15,652 nt of DNA, from positions 1 through 15,652 of the forward strand of contig CAMWPF010000011.1 in assembly GCA_947176045.1 (NCBI GenBank), read 5' to 3'. The notes beneath the pieces were generated by a model. The model was not told the origin of the DNA, searched no databases, and saw only the letters and a list, made by a program, of their open reading frames with translations. Shown here piece after piece: positions 5,612-12,978 of the stretch; within the stretch, counting starts at the first letter, position 1; the number at the start of each line of letters is the position of its first letter. The DNA comes from an uncultured Treponema sp. (GTDB lineage Bacteria > Spirochaetota > Spirochaetia > Treponematales > Treponemataceae). The translations under genes and the position numbers were made by a program.

Positions 5612-6472
5612 GAAGTCCATGAATTTGCGTATGCCAAGGTGAACCTTGGGCTGCGGGTGCTTCCGCGGCGCGCGGATGGATTTCATGGCATCGAGGGCAT
5701 CTTCCAGACGGTCGGCCTTGCGGACGAATTGATTGTCCGCCTGACGGATGGGTATGGAGGGTGCGATGTTTCCTGCGAAGGCTTTCCGCTTCCGCAGGAA
5801 AATACGGTGGTGTCGGCATACCGTGCGTTTTGCAGTTCAACCGGAGAGAGAGTCCGCTCGGTGAGGGTGGAGGTTATCAAGCATATTCCCGCAGGCGGCG
5901 GTTTGGGCGGAGGTTCCTCTGACGCGGCCGCGCTTGTGAGGGCGCTTCGGAAATTGAACGGAATTACGCTTTGCGGCAGCCAGCTCGACCGGATTGCCGC
6001 AGAAGTCGGTAGTGACGTGTTCTTCTTTCTGCATTGCGATGAAACTGGCGGCGGATGCGCGGTGGTTTCTGGTCGCGGCGAGATTGTGAGGAACATTCGG
6101 AGGCGTCCGGATATATGCTTTGTCTTGGTTTTTCCGGATGTCCATAGTTCGACAAGAGATGCTTATGCACTTGTTGACGGACAGCTTGCTGCGGAGGACG
6201 GCGGAACATATCCGGCGTTCGGCAGTCTGGAATCTGTTTACCGTTCGTCCGTTTCGGAATGGAATTTCGTGAACAGCTTCACGCCTGTCATGACGGCAGC
6301 ATACCCGGAAATAGATAAGGCGCTTCAGGGCGTACGCGGAAGCGGCGCTTTGTATTCTGAAATGTCTGGCTCCGGAGCAACAGTTTTCGGCGTTTTCGTC
6401 TCGGAAAAAGAGGCGCGGAATGCCGCCGACGTACTTGCAAACAGGGGATTCCGATGCGCGGTTGCGCGTTGA
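5603..6472 (+). CDS. ispE: 4-diphosphocytidyl-2-C-methyl-D-erythritol kinase
   Basis: IspE phosphorylates CDP-methylerythritol in the non-mevalonate isoprenoid pathway. From 5603 the protein has 289 residues, close to the usual 280-300. It shows Lys12 in AYAKVNLGL, the GHMP-kinase ATP loop GLGGGSSDAA (100-109), Asp139 in GSDVFFF and the C-terminal MSGSGATVFG (254-263). The chosen ATG gives the standard N-terminus immediately before AKVNLGL. The frame stays open upstream to an ATG at 5489, but that 38-residue extension crosses the consensus promoter. No Shine-Dalgarno sequence fits 5603, and the promoter implies a near-leaderless messenger. It probably heads a unit with spoVG, tRNA-Gln and rplY. 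Confidence 0.93.
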   Translation: MLTEVHEFAYAKVNLGLRVLPRRADGFHGIEGIFQTVGLADELIVRLTDGYGGCDVSCEGFPLPQENTVVSAYRAFCSSTGERVRSVRVEVIKHIPAGGGLGGGSSDAAALVRALRKLNGITLCGSQLDRIAAEVGSDVFFFLHCDETGGGCAVVSGRGEIVRNIRRRPDICFVLVFPDVHSSTRDAYALVDGQLAAEDGGTYPAFGSLESVYRSSVSEWNFVNSFTPVMTAAYPEIDKALQGVRGSGALYSEMSGSGATVFGVFVSEKEARNAADVLANRGFRCAVAR

Positions 6473-6514
6473 CTTCCTTGGAAAATATCGGCTCTGAGTT
6501 ACGGAGGAAGGCTT

Positions 6515-6793
6515 ATGCAGATTACGGAGTTGCGGATTCGCAAGGTCGAGGACGAAGGGAAGCTTCGCGCTTATTGTACGGTGACGTTTGACAACTGCTT
6601 TGTTGTTCATAATGTGAAGATTATAGAAAGTCAGGGTGGCTTGTTCATTGCGATGCCGAGCCGGAAGACAGGGAACGGAGAGTACAAGGATGTCGCCCAT
6701 CCGATCAGCCCCGAATTCAGAAATGAACTGCAGGGAAGGATTTTGGATGAGTTTGCTGCAGGTCATATTGAATCGTCCTATAACGGGGATTGA
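6515..6793 (+). CDS. spoVG: SpoVG family nucleic-acid-binding regulator
   Basis: The 92-residue protein matches SpoVG throughout: MQITELRIRKVEDEGKLRAY, VTFDNCFVVHNVKIIE, GLFIAMPSRKTGNGEYKDVAHPI. In spirochaetes and Firmicutes SpoVG binds DNA and RNA and modulates expression of other genes. The sporulation name is historical and does not imply spores here. A strong GGAGGAAGG (6503-6511) precedes the ATG at 6515. It lies between ispE and tRNA-Gln, in the same general neighbourhood (ispE, spoVG, ctc) as in Bacillus, and is probably transcribed with ispE. Confidence 0.95.
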   Translation: MQITELRIRKVEDEGKLRAYCTVTFDNCFVVHNVKIIESQGGLFIAMPSRKTGNGEYKDVAHPISPEFRNELQGRILDEFAAGHIESSYNGD

Positions 6794-6814
6794 TTCTGTT
6801 GATATAGTTTGAAT

Positions 6815-6887
6815 TGGGACGTCGGCAAGCGGTAAGCCCCCGGCTTTTGGTGCCGGTATTCCACAGGTTCGAATCCTGTCGTCCCAG
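6815..6887 (+). tRNA. tRNA-Gln (anticodon UUG)
   Basis: The sequence folds as a full cloverleaf. The acceptor stem TGGGACG pairs perfectly with CGTCCCA. The anticodon arm CCGGC-TTTTGGT-GCCGG gives anticodon TTG, and the T arm ACAGG-TTCGAAT-CCTGT is intact. Discriminator base is G. The 3' CCA is not encoded (GAAA follows), so it must be added by tRNA nucleotidyltransferase. A TATAGT at 6803-6808 is suitably placed for a start at the tRNA 5' end, but no -35 is evident. Confidence 0.97.
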
Positions 6888-6929
6888 AAAATTATAAATT
6901 TGGTAAGTGTGTAAGGAGATCCTAAAATT

Positions 6930-7484
6930 ATGGATAAACTTGTAATCAATGCTGCGACACGCAAGACGACTGGCAAGAAGGCTGCGAGATCGATGCGTGC
7001 CGCCGGTCAGATTCCTGCGGTGATTTACAATTCAAAAGGCGAATCCACGATGCTGGAAGTGAATGCTGTTGAATTCAACAAGGTATGGCGTGCAATCACT
7101 CCGACGACGACAATCGAACTGAAGATTGATGGCGGAGAAGGCAGGACGGCGCTGATCAAGGATACAGAATACAATATCCGCACTGATCAGGTGCTCCATG
7201 CTGACTTTTTTGAGCCTGCTGAAGACAAGAAGATTACGGCGGTCATGAAGGTGCAGTATACGGGAACTCCTGCCGGAGTTCTCAAGGGCGGCTTCATGCT
7301 CAAGCATCTGCCGGTCGTCAAGATCCAGGCTGTCGCGGCGCATTTGCCGGAGCGCATTGTTGCCGATGTTTCCGCGCTGAACATCGGCGACTCCTTCAAG
7401 GTGAAGGACTTGCAGTTGAGCGACGGCATCGACGTCCTTTCTGACGGCGAGGCGGCGCTTGCAAGCGTCTCTCCGGCGCGCTGA
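6930..7484 (+). CDS. rplY: 50S ribosomal protein L25, CTC type
   Basis: The 184-residue protein is the long form of bL25, with the 5S rRNA-binding domain (about 1-95: TGKKAARSMRAAGQIPAVIYN, ending near VLHADFF) and the C-terminal CTC domain (about 100-184, with LPERIVADVSALNIGDSFKVKD in two halves around 150). In Bacillus the homologue is the general stress protein Ctc. AAGGAGA (6913-6919) is the ribosome binding site, about 10 bases before the ATG. The gene follows tRNA-Gln by 42 bases and ends at a strong terminator, so it is the last member of the ispE-spoVG-tRNA unit. Confidence 0.95.
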   Translation: MDKLVINAATRKTTGKKAARSMRAAGQIPAVIYNSKGESTMLEVNAVEFNKVWRAITPTTTIELKIDGGEGRTALIKDTEYNIRTDQVLHADFFEPAEDKKITAVMKVQYTGTPAGVLKGGFMLKHLPVVKIQAVAAHLPERIVADVSALNIGDSFKVKDLQLSDGIDVLSDGEAALASVSPAR

Positions 7485-7504
7485 GGCGGAAGCTGTACTT
7501 TTCT

Positions 7505-7535
7505 GGGCTGCTTGTTGGCAGCCCTTGTTTGTTTT
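7505..7535 (+). terminator. Rho-independent terminator after rplY
   Basis: A perfect seven-pair stem GGGCTGC (7505-7511) and GCAGCCC (7518-7524) encloses a six-base loop. It is followed by the T-rich tail TTGTTTGTTTT. It separates rplY from tilS. Confidence 0.93.
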
Positions 7536-7559
7536 AAACGAATTGGATGAATCTGTGGA

Positions 7560-8975
7560 ATGAAGAAAGCGGCTTTTGACTGCGGCTTGAATCAGTTTGA
7601 GAAGCACCTCCTTGAAAACCTGCGCTCCTGCGGCGTGGATGTGGAGCAGTATGCAGCGTCGGGGGAGTGTCTCGGCGCGGCGGTTTCCGGTGGCGCTGAT
7701 TCTGTCTCCCTGCTTGCGGCGCTTGCAAAAATCATGGGCCGCCTGCATGGAAGACTTGCCGTTGTTACCGTGAACCACAACCTCCGTGCGGCGGAAGAGT
7801 CGGCGGGAGACGTCCGATTTGTAGAGGAATTATGCGCGGAGCTGCAAGGCTGCGGCGCATCCATTGCTGTCTGCGTCAAGACGCTGGCGGCGGGGAGCGT
7901 TCATTCAGCGGCAAAGTCGCGGGGAAGGGGCGTCGAGGAGGCGGCGCGCGCGCTGCGCTATCAGGCGTTCGATGAATTTTCGGCGGAATACCGCCTTCGC
8001 GCGTTGTGCCTCGCCCACAATCAGGACGACCAGCTGGAGACGGTGCTGATGCGCTTCCTGCAAGGAAGCGGCTCGTCCGGCATGGCGGGAATCCGCATGC
8101 GCCGCGGGCTGTTCGTCCGTCCGCTTTTGGATGTTCCCCGGCGGGCGATTGAGGCGTACCTCCGGGACGGCGGCTTTTCATGGCGGACGGACAGCACGAA
8201 CTGCGACGGACGCTATCTGCGCAACAGGATCCGCGGCTCGCTGGTTCCGGTTTTGGACGCGCAGTTTTCAGGCTGGCGGACGGCGGTGCTTTCAGGGGCG
8301 GAAAAGTTCCGCGCGGACGATGCGGCGCTTTCGGAGTTCGCTGGGAAGATTAAGTGGCGCAGGGAGGCGGACGGCGGCGTATTTCTGCCGCGGGAGCAAT
8401 TGTCCGGAGCTTCCAGCGCCGTCTTTGCGCGCGCCTTGTACCGCGCATTCTCCTTGGTCGGCGCGGACTGCCGGATTCCTTCGGGATTTGTCTCCCGGCT
8501 GGAATCGGCGTTCTCTTCCGGCGCGGACGCCTGTTCGGATCGGGCTTGCGGAATCCGCGTTTCAATGCGTCCGGATGCGATTTCTGTGAAAAAAGAGAAA
8601 ATGGTAGCGACTGATTCCTGTTTTTTTGCTATAATCGAAGACGGCGGCGTTTATTCCTTCCCGTTCGGAACGGTTTTTGTCGCAGTTTCCGGCGGGCGCG
8701 CGGAAATCCGCATGGTGGCGGACGGCGCGGAGTTCGTCCTTCCTGCGGCGCCTGTCCCTTTTTGCATACGGAGCCGGCAGCAGGGGGATTGCATCGAGAC
8801 GGCGGACGGAGGAAGGAAGTCGGTTTCGGATATTTTTTCTGACTGGCACGTCGCCGCGGCAATACGGAACGCAATTCCGCTTGTGCAGGAGCTTGCCACG
8901 CCCGCGCAGAAGCTCATCGGCATTGCGGGAAGCGTCTGCGGATTTGGGAACTGGATTGTACGGAGTGACGTATGA
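7560..8975 (+). CDS. tilS: tRNA(Ile)-lysidine synthetase
   Basis: TilS puts lysine on C34 of the AUA-reading tRNA-Ile, changing both codon and amino-acid identity, and is usually essential. The 471-residue protein has the PP-loop SGGADS (43-48), NHNLR (72-76), AHNQDDQLETVLMRFLQGS (152-170), DSTN (211-214) and RNRIR (221-225). The C-terminal substrate-binding part has RSRQQGD (404-410) and the RKSVSDIF...PLV segment. The ATG at 7560 lies 24 bases after the rplY terminator and has only a weak ribosome binding site. No better in-frame start was found. The stop overlaps the next start (ATGA, 8972-8975). An AT-rich patch near 8585-8640 interrupts otherwise GC-rich codons and contains a promoter-like sequence. 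Confidence 0.94.
   Translation: MKKAAFDCGLNQFEKHLLENLRSCGVDVEQYAASGECLGAAVSGGADSVSLLAALAKIMGRLHGRLAVVTVNHNLRAAEESAGDVRFVEELCAELQGCGASIAVCVKTLAAGSVHSAAKSRGRGVEEAARALRYQAFDEFSAEYRLRALCLAHNQDDQLETVLMRFLQGSGSSGMAGIRMRRGLFVRPLLDVPRRAIEAYLRDGGFSWRTDSTNCDGRYLRNRIRGSLVPVLDAQFSGWRTAVLSGAEKFRADDAALSEFAGKIKWRREADGGVFLPREQLSGASSAVFARALYRAFSLVGADCRIPSGFVSRLESAFSSGADACSDRACGIRVSMRPDAISVKKEKMVATDSCFFAIIEDGGVYSFPFGTVFVAVSGGRAEIRMVADGAEFVLPAAPVPFCIRSRQQGDCIETADGGRKSVSDIFSDWHVAAAIRNAIPLVQELATPAQKLIGIAGSVCGFGNWIVRSDV
8627..8635 (+). promoter_or_regulatory. Possible internal extended -10 promoter inside tilS
   Basis: TGCTATAAT, an extended -10 element with a perfect TATAAT, lies in an AT-rich patch of tilS, about 340 bases before the next gene. 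No convincing -35 was seen at the right distance. It could give the downstream exported-protein gene an independent messenger. Confidence 0.35.
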
Positions 8976-11131
8976 ACAAAACGATTGCGATGTGTGCGGC
9001 TGCTTTTTTCTCACTGTGCGCGTGCGGCTCCGCATTTTCTGAAGATTCCCAGATTGAGGCGGCGAACCGCCGTACCGCCGTCCGGCATCTCAAGCAGGCG
9101 GAACAGCAGCTCGCTTCGGAGCGGTGGGAGGAGGCGCTTTCTTCCGCGGAGCAGGGGCTTGCGTACGACGATTCTGTCGCGGACTTGTGGTACACCAAGG
9201 CGGCTGCGAAGGACGGGCTTGGCGCGCCGCGTGCGGAGATGCTTCCGCTGGTGATGAAGGCCGTCACAGGCGGGACGTGGGTTGACTACAACCGGGACGG
9301 CGCCCGGATTTTATATGCGGACCTGCTGTGCGATACTGGCAGCTGCGTCCAGGCGCTGGCGGTGCTGGATGCGCCGCCGGTCCTGCATACGGCGGATGCG
9401 GAATTCATCCGCGCGAAGGCGTACTACCGGCTTGGAACAGAGGATGACATCGCCCGCGCACGGAATAAGATTGATGCGGCGCGGAAGGTGTATTCGGAGG
9501 ATGCGCGCTTTCCGCTGCTTTTCTTTCAGTATGAATATGCGCTGCGCCGCATGGACAGGCAGGAGGACGCCGCCTCCGCCGCGCTGGTTCAGAAAATCGC
9601 GGAATCGTTCATCATCAAGATGCCCGAATACGACCGTCCTGACGCGGAACTTGAAATATATGCCGCCGTTTTCGCTTCTGGAGAGCGGAGGACGCGGATG
9701 CTTCAGGCGTTTTCCGCGCGCGGACTGCTCCATCCGCTGTACGCGGTCGCTGCGCTGCAGGCCGGGCTGATGGGGCAGCAGGAGGCATGGGATTATTTGT
9801 ACGGATTCGCCGAGCAGTCCGTTCCGTTGGAGCTGCTGGAGGATTTTTTTGCGCTGGTTTCCGACGAGGTGACGGTGCGGTCGGTGAAGGAGCGGCTGAA
9901 CGCGTTCTCCGGGGAAATCACGGCGGATGTTGATGCGGACGGCCAGATTGATCTGCGCGTCATGTATGCGCGCGGCCGTCCGCAGGCGTTTTCATGGGAT
10001 GAAAATCATGACGGAATTTTGGAATGGTCGGGAACATGCGATTTCGGAGTTCCCGAATACATCCATCTGACGCAGGGAAATGTCGGACTGTTTTACGGCA
10101 CCTATCCGGCCGTCGTCAAGGCGATCATCAGCGCGGACCGCGGTTCTTCAGAGATTGAGACGACGTTCAATCTGCTTGATGAGACGTTCGACTGGTCGCC
10201 GGTTTCCATCGAGCCGTTGGAATGCGTCAAAACGCTGACGGGGCTTTCATTTTTTGTTCCCCGCCCGGTTGTCGGGCAGGGCGCGCTTTCAGAAGACAGG
10301 CTGCTCGCGTCCTGCTCTTCGTTTGAAGTTGCGACGCAGGAGCGTCCGGCTGCGTTCATCCGTTTCGCCGTGCTCGATGGAGTGGTTCAGACTGCTGATT
10401 ATTATACGGAAGGACGCCGCTACGCCCATGCGGTTTTTGAAGGCGGAATTCCGGCAGTCCGCTCCCTTGACACGGACGGAGACGGCATTTTCGAGACGAC
10501 GGAGTCCATCGGATTTGATCCGGAAAATGAGATGCTCTTGAGCGAGGCTTCGCAGCGCCAGGTTATGGCGAATTTGTTCGGGCGTCCGGTATCTGGCGGC
10601 GGCTTGTACATACGGATGATTCAAATCGACCAGAACGGCGATACGGTGCCGGATTTTTCGGAGGAGTACCTTGCCGGAAACGGAAAGATTGCAAGCTGGG
10701 ATTTTGACGGCGACGGCGTTTGGGATGTGCGCTACAAGCGGTATCCCAGAATCGGCGCGGAGCCGCTTGTGGAGGACGCGCAGTTTTTCCGCCTTCCGGA
10801 AAAGCGGGAGACGACCATCACACTGTGGAACGGGGAGCCGGTGAAGATTGTCTCCGGCGGCGCGGCGCTTTCTGTGACGCGCGGAGAGGCGGATTCGTTC
10901 TATTGGGTCGGCGCGGAAGGAACGGAGGACGATGAGCAGTTCCTGCTGGAACGTTTCGGCGATTCTGTGGAGCAGGGCGTTTCCGTTGTTGTGGAAAGTC
11001 CGTCCGCACGGATGCTTGCGGTTCGGATAGGAGGCAGCATTTTTTGCGAACTGCTTCCGCCGTCTTCTGAAGGAGGAGGCGCGCCTGGTTCGGACGCGGC
11101 GGCGGAGGAATCTTTGCAGCGGCGGCAATAA
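8972..11131 (+). CDS. Exported protein with N-terminal helical repeats and EF-hand-like loops
   Basis: The 719-residue protein begins with an export signal, MNKTIAMCAAAFFSLCACGSAFS. LCAC followed by G (Cys18) could be a spirochaetal lipobox, while AFS before ED could be a signal peptidase I site, so lipoprotein status is open. Residues 30-310 are helical and TPR-like (AVRHLKQAEQQLASERWEEAL is the clearest stretch). Five acidic calcium-loop-like motifs follow: DVDADGQID (319-327), DENHDGILE (343-351), DTDGDGIFE (500-508), DQNGDTVPD (553-561) and DFDGDGVWD (577-585). The tail is Gly/Ala/Glu-rich. The start overlaps tilS by four bases. No specific family function is recognised. Calcium binding and a surface or periplasmic scaffold role are inferred from motifs alone. 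Confidence 0.8.
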   Translation: MNKTIAMCAAAFFSLCACGSAFSEDSQIEAANRRTAVRHLKQAEQQLASERWEEALSSAEQGLAYDDSVADLWYTKAAAKDGLGAPRAEMLPLVMKAVTGGTWVDYNRDGARILYADLLCDTGSCVQALAVLDAPPVLHTADAEFIRAKAYYRLGTEDDIARARNKIDAARKVYSEDARFPLLFFQYEYALRRMDRQEDAASAALVQKIAESFIIKMPEYDRPDAELEIYAAVFASGERRTRMLQAFSARGLLHPLYAVAALQAGLMGQQEAWDYLYGFAEQSVPLELLEDFFALVSDEVTVRSVKERLNAFSGEITADVDADGQIDLRVMYARGRPQAFSWDENHDGILEWSGTCDFGVPEYIHLTQGNVGLFYGTYPAVVKAIISADRGSSEIETTFNLLDETFDWSPVSIEPLECVKTLTGLSFFVPRPVVGQGALSEDRLLASCSSFEVATQERPAAFIRFAVLDGVVQTADYYTEGRRYAHAVFEGGIPAVRSLDTDGDGIFETTESIGFDPENEMLLSEASQRQVMANLFGRPVSGGGLYIRMIQIDQNGDTVPDFSEEYLAGNGKIASWDFDGDGVWDVRYKRYPRIGAEPLVEDAQFFRLPEKRETTITLWNGEPVKIVSGGAALSVTRGEADSFYWVGAEGTEDDEQFLLERFGDSVEQGVSVVVESPSARMLAVRIGGSIFCELLPPSSEGGGAPGSDAAAEESLQRRQ

Positions 11132-11302
11132 AATGGACGTTTGAAATCAACGCTGGATCGGCCTGCTGGTTTTAACGGCAGCCTGCTTTACAGGCATCGT
11201 CGTATCAACGTATGCGCAGTGCTGCGCATGAGGCATCATTTCCCGGTTTGGAAAGGCCGGGCAATGATGCTTTTTAAGGAATTATATGGGATTGCATTGG
11301 TC
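11132..11302 (+). other. Structured intergenic stretch upstream of the HtrA-like lipoprotein gene
   Basis: Three dyads occur in order: GCCTG (11181-11185) with CAGGC (11191-11195); ATGCGCAG (11212-11219) with CTGCGCAT (11222-11229), perfect over eight bases around a two-base centre; and the terminator at 11233-11275. It could be a structured 3' end of the upstream messenger, a small RNA, or an attenuator leader. I found no convincing promoter. Confidence 0.55.
11233..11275 (+). terminator. Rho-independent terminator between the EF-hand-like protein gene and the protease gene
   Basis: GCATCATT (11233-11240) pairs with AATGATGC (11263-11270). An inner CCCGG/CCGGG stem continues the helix, and TTTTT follows (11271-11275). 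It makes the in-frame starts upstream (11141, 11264) poor candidates for the protease gene. Confidence 0.85.
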
Positions 11303-11324
11303 ATGGGGCATTTCAAAAACATAA
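11286..11324 (+). other. Twelve-codon ORF with a good ribosome binding site, overlapping the protease start out of frame
   Basis: AAGGA (11276-11280) stands five bases before an ATG that encodes MGLHWSWGISKT and stops at TAA (11322-11324). It overlaps the assumed protease start (11303) in another frame. It may be a short upstream ORF controlling the protease, or a sign of a one-base change near the true start. Confidence 0.35.
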
Positions 11325-12937
11325 GGGCGCTTTCTTTTTCGGCGCTATCGGCGGTATTCTTTTTTTGTGCGGGCTGTTCTACAATCAAGCAGCCGTCGGA
11401 AGTGTTTGTCGTTCCCGACTACACGGAGCAGGACGTGCTGGAGCATGAAAAGCGGCGGATTGCGGAGCTGTCCGAACGGAATCCGGTGGAGGCGCTGTGG
11501 CGCGCCGGACTGCTTGGCGACGAGGCCGTTTCGGCGCAGTATGCGGAGGCAGTCTATGCGCTTTTGGAAAAAGCCGTTTCAGAATCCGACTTTGCGTCTG
11601 CGGTCCGATATTACCAGTCGCTCGAGGCGGCGGGCTTTTCGGGAGTCAAGAATCTTCCGCTGTCCAAGCGCCAGCTTTTTTCTGAATACCTCAAGAATGT
11701 GCCGGGACTGTCCGTCGATGAGCAGCTGCTTCCGAAGACCATTACGGACTGCGTGAACGCGACGGTTACCATTTGGGTTGACCGCGGCATCAGGATTCAG
11801 AACGGCGCCGGATATGCGGACCGTGTCATCGGCTCCGGCTTTTTTATCGACCGGCGCGGCTACATCGTGACCAACCACCACGTCATCAGCGACTTGGTCG
11901 ATCCGAAGTACGAAGGATATTCCAGGCTGTTCGTGAAGCTGGCGCGCGATGCGGAGACGCGGATTCCTGCCAAAGTCGTCGGCTACGACGCGCTGATCGA
12001 CCTTGCGCTTTTGAAGGTTGAAGTCGATCCGCCGTTCGTTCTGGCGCTCGGCTCCAGCGCGGAGCTTGCCGTCGGCGACAAGGTGTCCGCCATCGGAACG
12101 CCGCTGGGGCTGTACGGCACGATCACGTCGGGAATCGTCTCTTCCGTCGACCGCAAGCTGTTCACGACGGGGAGCGTCCTGCAAATCGATGCCGCCGTCA
12201 ATTCCGGGAATTCCGGCGGGCCGTGCATCGACAGCAGGATGCGTGTCCAGGCGGTCGTCTTCGCCGGCATATTGCAGTATCAGGGGTTGAATTTCGCCAT
12301 TCCCGTGGAGTATTTGCGGCAGGATCTGCCCTATCTGTACGCTGGCGGCAGGCGCAGCCATGTCTGGATCGGCGCCTACGGACATACGATGAAGGAAGGG
12401 CTGAAGGAAGTCGGACTGGAAGTGCAGTATGTGATGCCCGGCGGCGTCGCCTGCCGGGCCGGAATCGAAGCGGGCGACGTCCTGACGTTTGTGGACGGAA
12501 GGCGCGTCTATTCGCTGGAGGATGTGCAGGACGTGTTCCGAAACTTTGCGCCGGAAACGATAGTTTCATGCAGCTACACCCGTGAGGGGGAGGCGCGGAA
12601 CGCGCTGCTGTATCTGGACGAGCGCCCCGAGCAGCCCGGCTATGAAATGTATTGCAGCGACCTGCTCAGCTCGTCGTTCATTCCGATTTTCGGAATGGGC
12701 CTTGCGCCGGCCTCCACGCTGTCGTCGCGGCGGTACGTCATTTCAAAAATCATCAAGGGAAGCATTGCCGACGAGTCCGGCTTTTCCGAAACGGATCCGG
12801 TGTATGTCGCAGGCGTTGACTTCAACGAGGACAAGAGCGCGATTTCCGCGGCGCTCAGCACACGGAACAAGAAGAAGGGATATCTGGATATTTCAATCCG
12901 GATTGGCTCGGCGCTGGACGGGCCGTATTATTTTTAG
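11303..12937 (+). CDS. Lipoprotein HtrA/DegP-like trypsin-family serine protease with PDZ domain
   Basis: From the ATG at 11303 the protein has 544 residues. MGHFKNIRALSFSALSAVFFFCAGC ends in a lipobox with Cys25 as the likely acylated residue, in two halves (basic start, then hydrophobic run). After a linker of about 150 residues comes a trypsin-like domain with the full triad: His193 (VTNHHVIS), Asp233 (IDLALLKV) and Ser304 (NSGNSGGP). A PDZ domain follows at about 354-436 (VWIGAYG...PGGVACRAGIEAGDVLTFVDG) and a second, degenerate PDZ-like stretch at 454-541. HtrA proteases degrade or refold damaged envelope proteins, so a periplasmic, lipid-anchored quality-control role is likely. The start is uncertain: 11303 has no ribosome binding site, and earlier in-frame starts lie in or before a terminator. 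Confidence 0.88.
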   Translation: MGHFKNIRALSFSALSAVFFFCAGCSTIKQPSEVFVVPDYTEQDVLEHEKRRIAELSERNPVEALWRAGLLGDEAVSAQYAEAVYALLEKAVSESDFASAVRYYQSLEAAGFSGVKNLPLSKRQLFSEYLKNVPGLSVDEQLLPKTITDCVNATVTIWVDRGIRIQNGAGYADRVIGSGFFIDRRGYIVTNHHVISDLVDPKYEGYSRLFVKLARDAETRIPAKVVGYDALIDLALLKVEVDPPFVLALGSSAELAVGDKVSAIGTPLGLYGTITSGIVSSVDRKLFTTGSVLQIDAAVNSGNSGGPCIDSRMRVQAVVFAGILQYQGLNFAIPVEYLRQDLPYLYAGGRRSHVWIGAYGHTMKEGLKEVGLEVQYVMPGGVACRAGIEAGDVLTFVDGRRVYSLEDVQDVFRNFAPETIVSCSYTREGEARNALLYLDERPEQPGYEMYCSDLLSSSFIPIFGMGLAPASTLSSRRYVISKIIKGSIADESGFSETDPVYVAGVDFNEDKSAISAALSTRNKKKGYLDISIRIGSALDGPYYF

Positions 12938-12978
12938 GCTGCCGGCTCAAGCTGCCTTTGAACACAGGGGAATGCATT

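Noticed and set aside
6868..6898. Promoter TTCGAA / TATAAA for rplY
   Set aside because: The -35 would be the tRNA T-loop, the spacer is 19 bases and the match is weak.
5837..6976. Minus-strand ORF of 379 codons across ispE, spoVG, tRNA-Gln and the rplY start
   Set aside because: It is antisense to three well-recognised genes, and its WDDRIRTCGIPAPKAGG stretch is the familiar false translation of the antisense strand of a tRNA.
11141..11302. Long N-terminus of the protease from 11141 or 11264
   Set aside because: These starts lie before or inside a terminator hairpin and would bury the lipoprotein signal sequence inside the protein.
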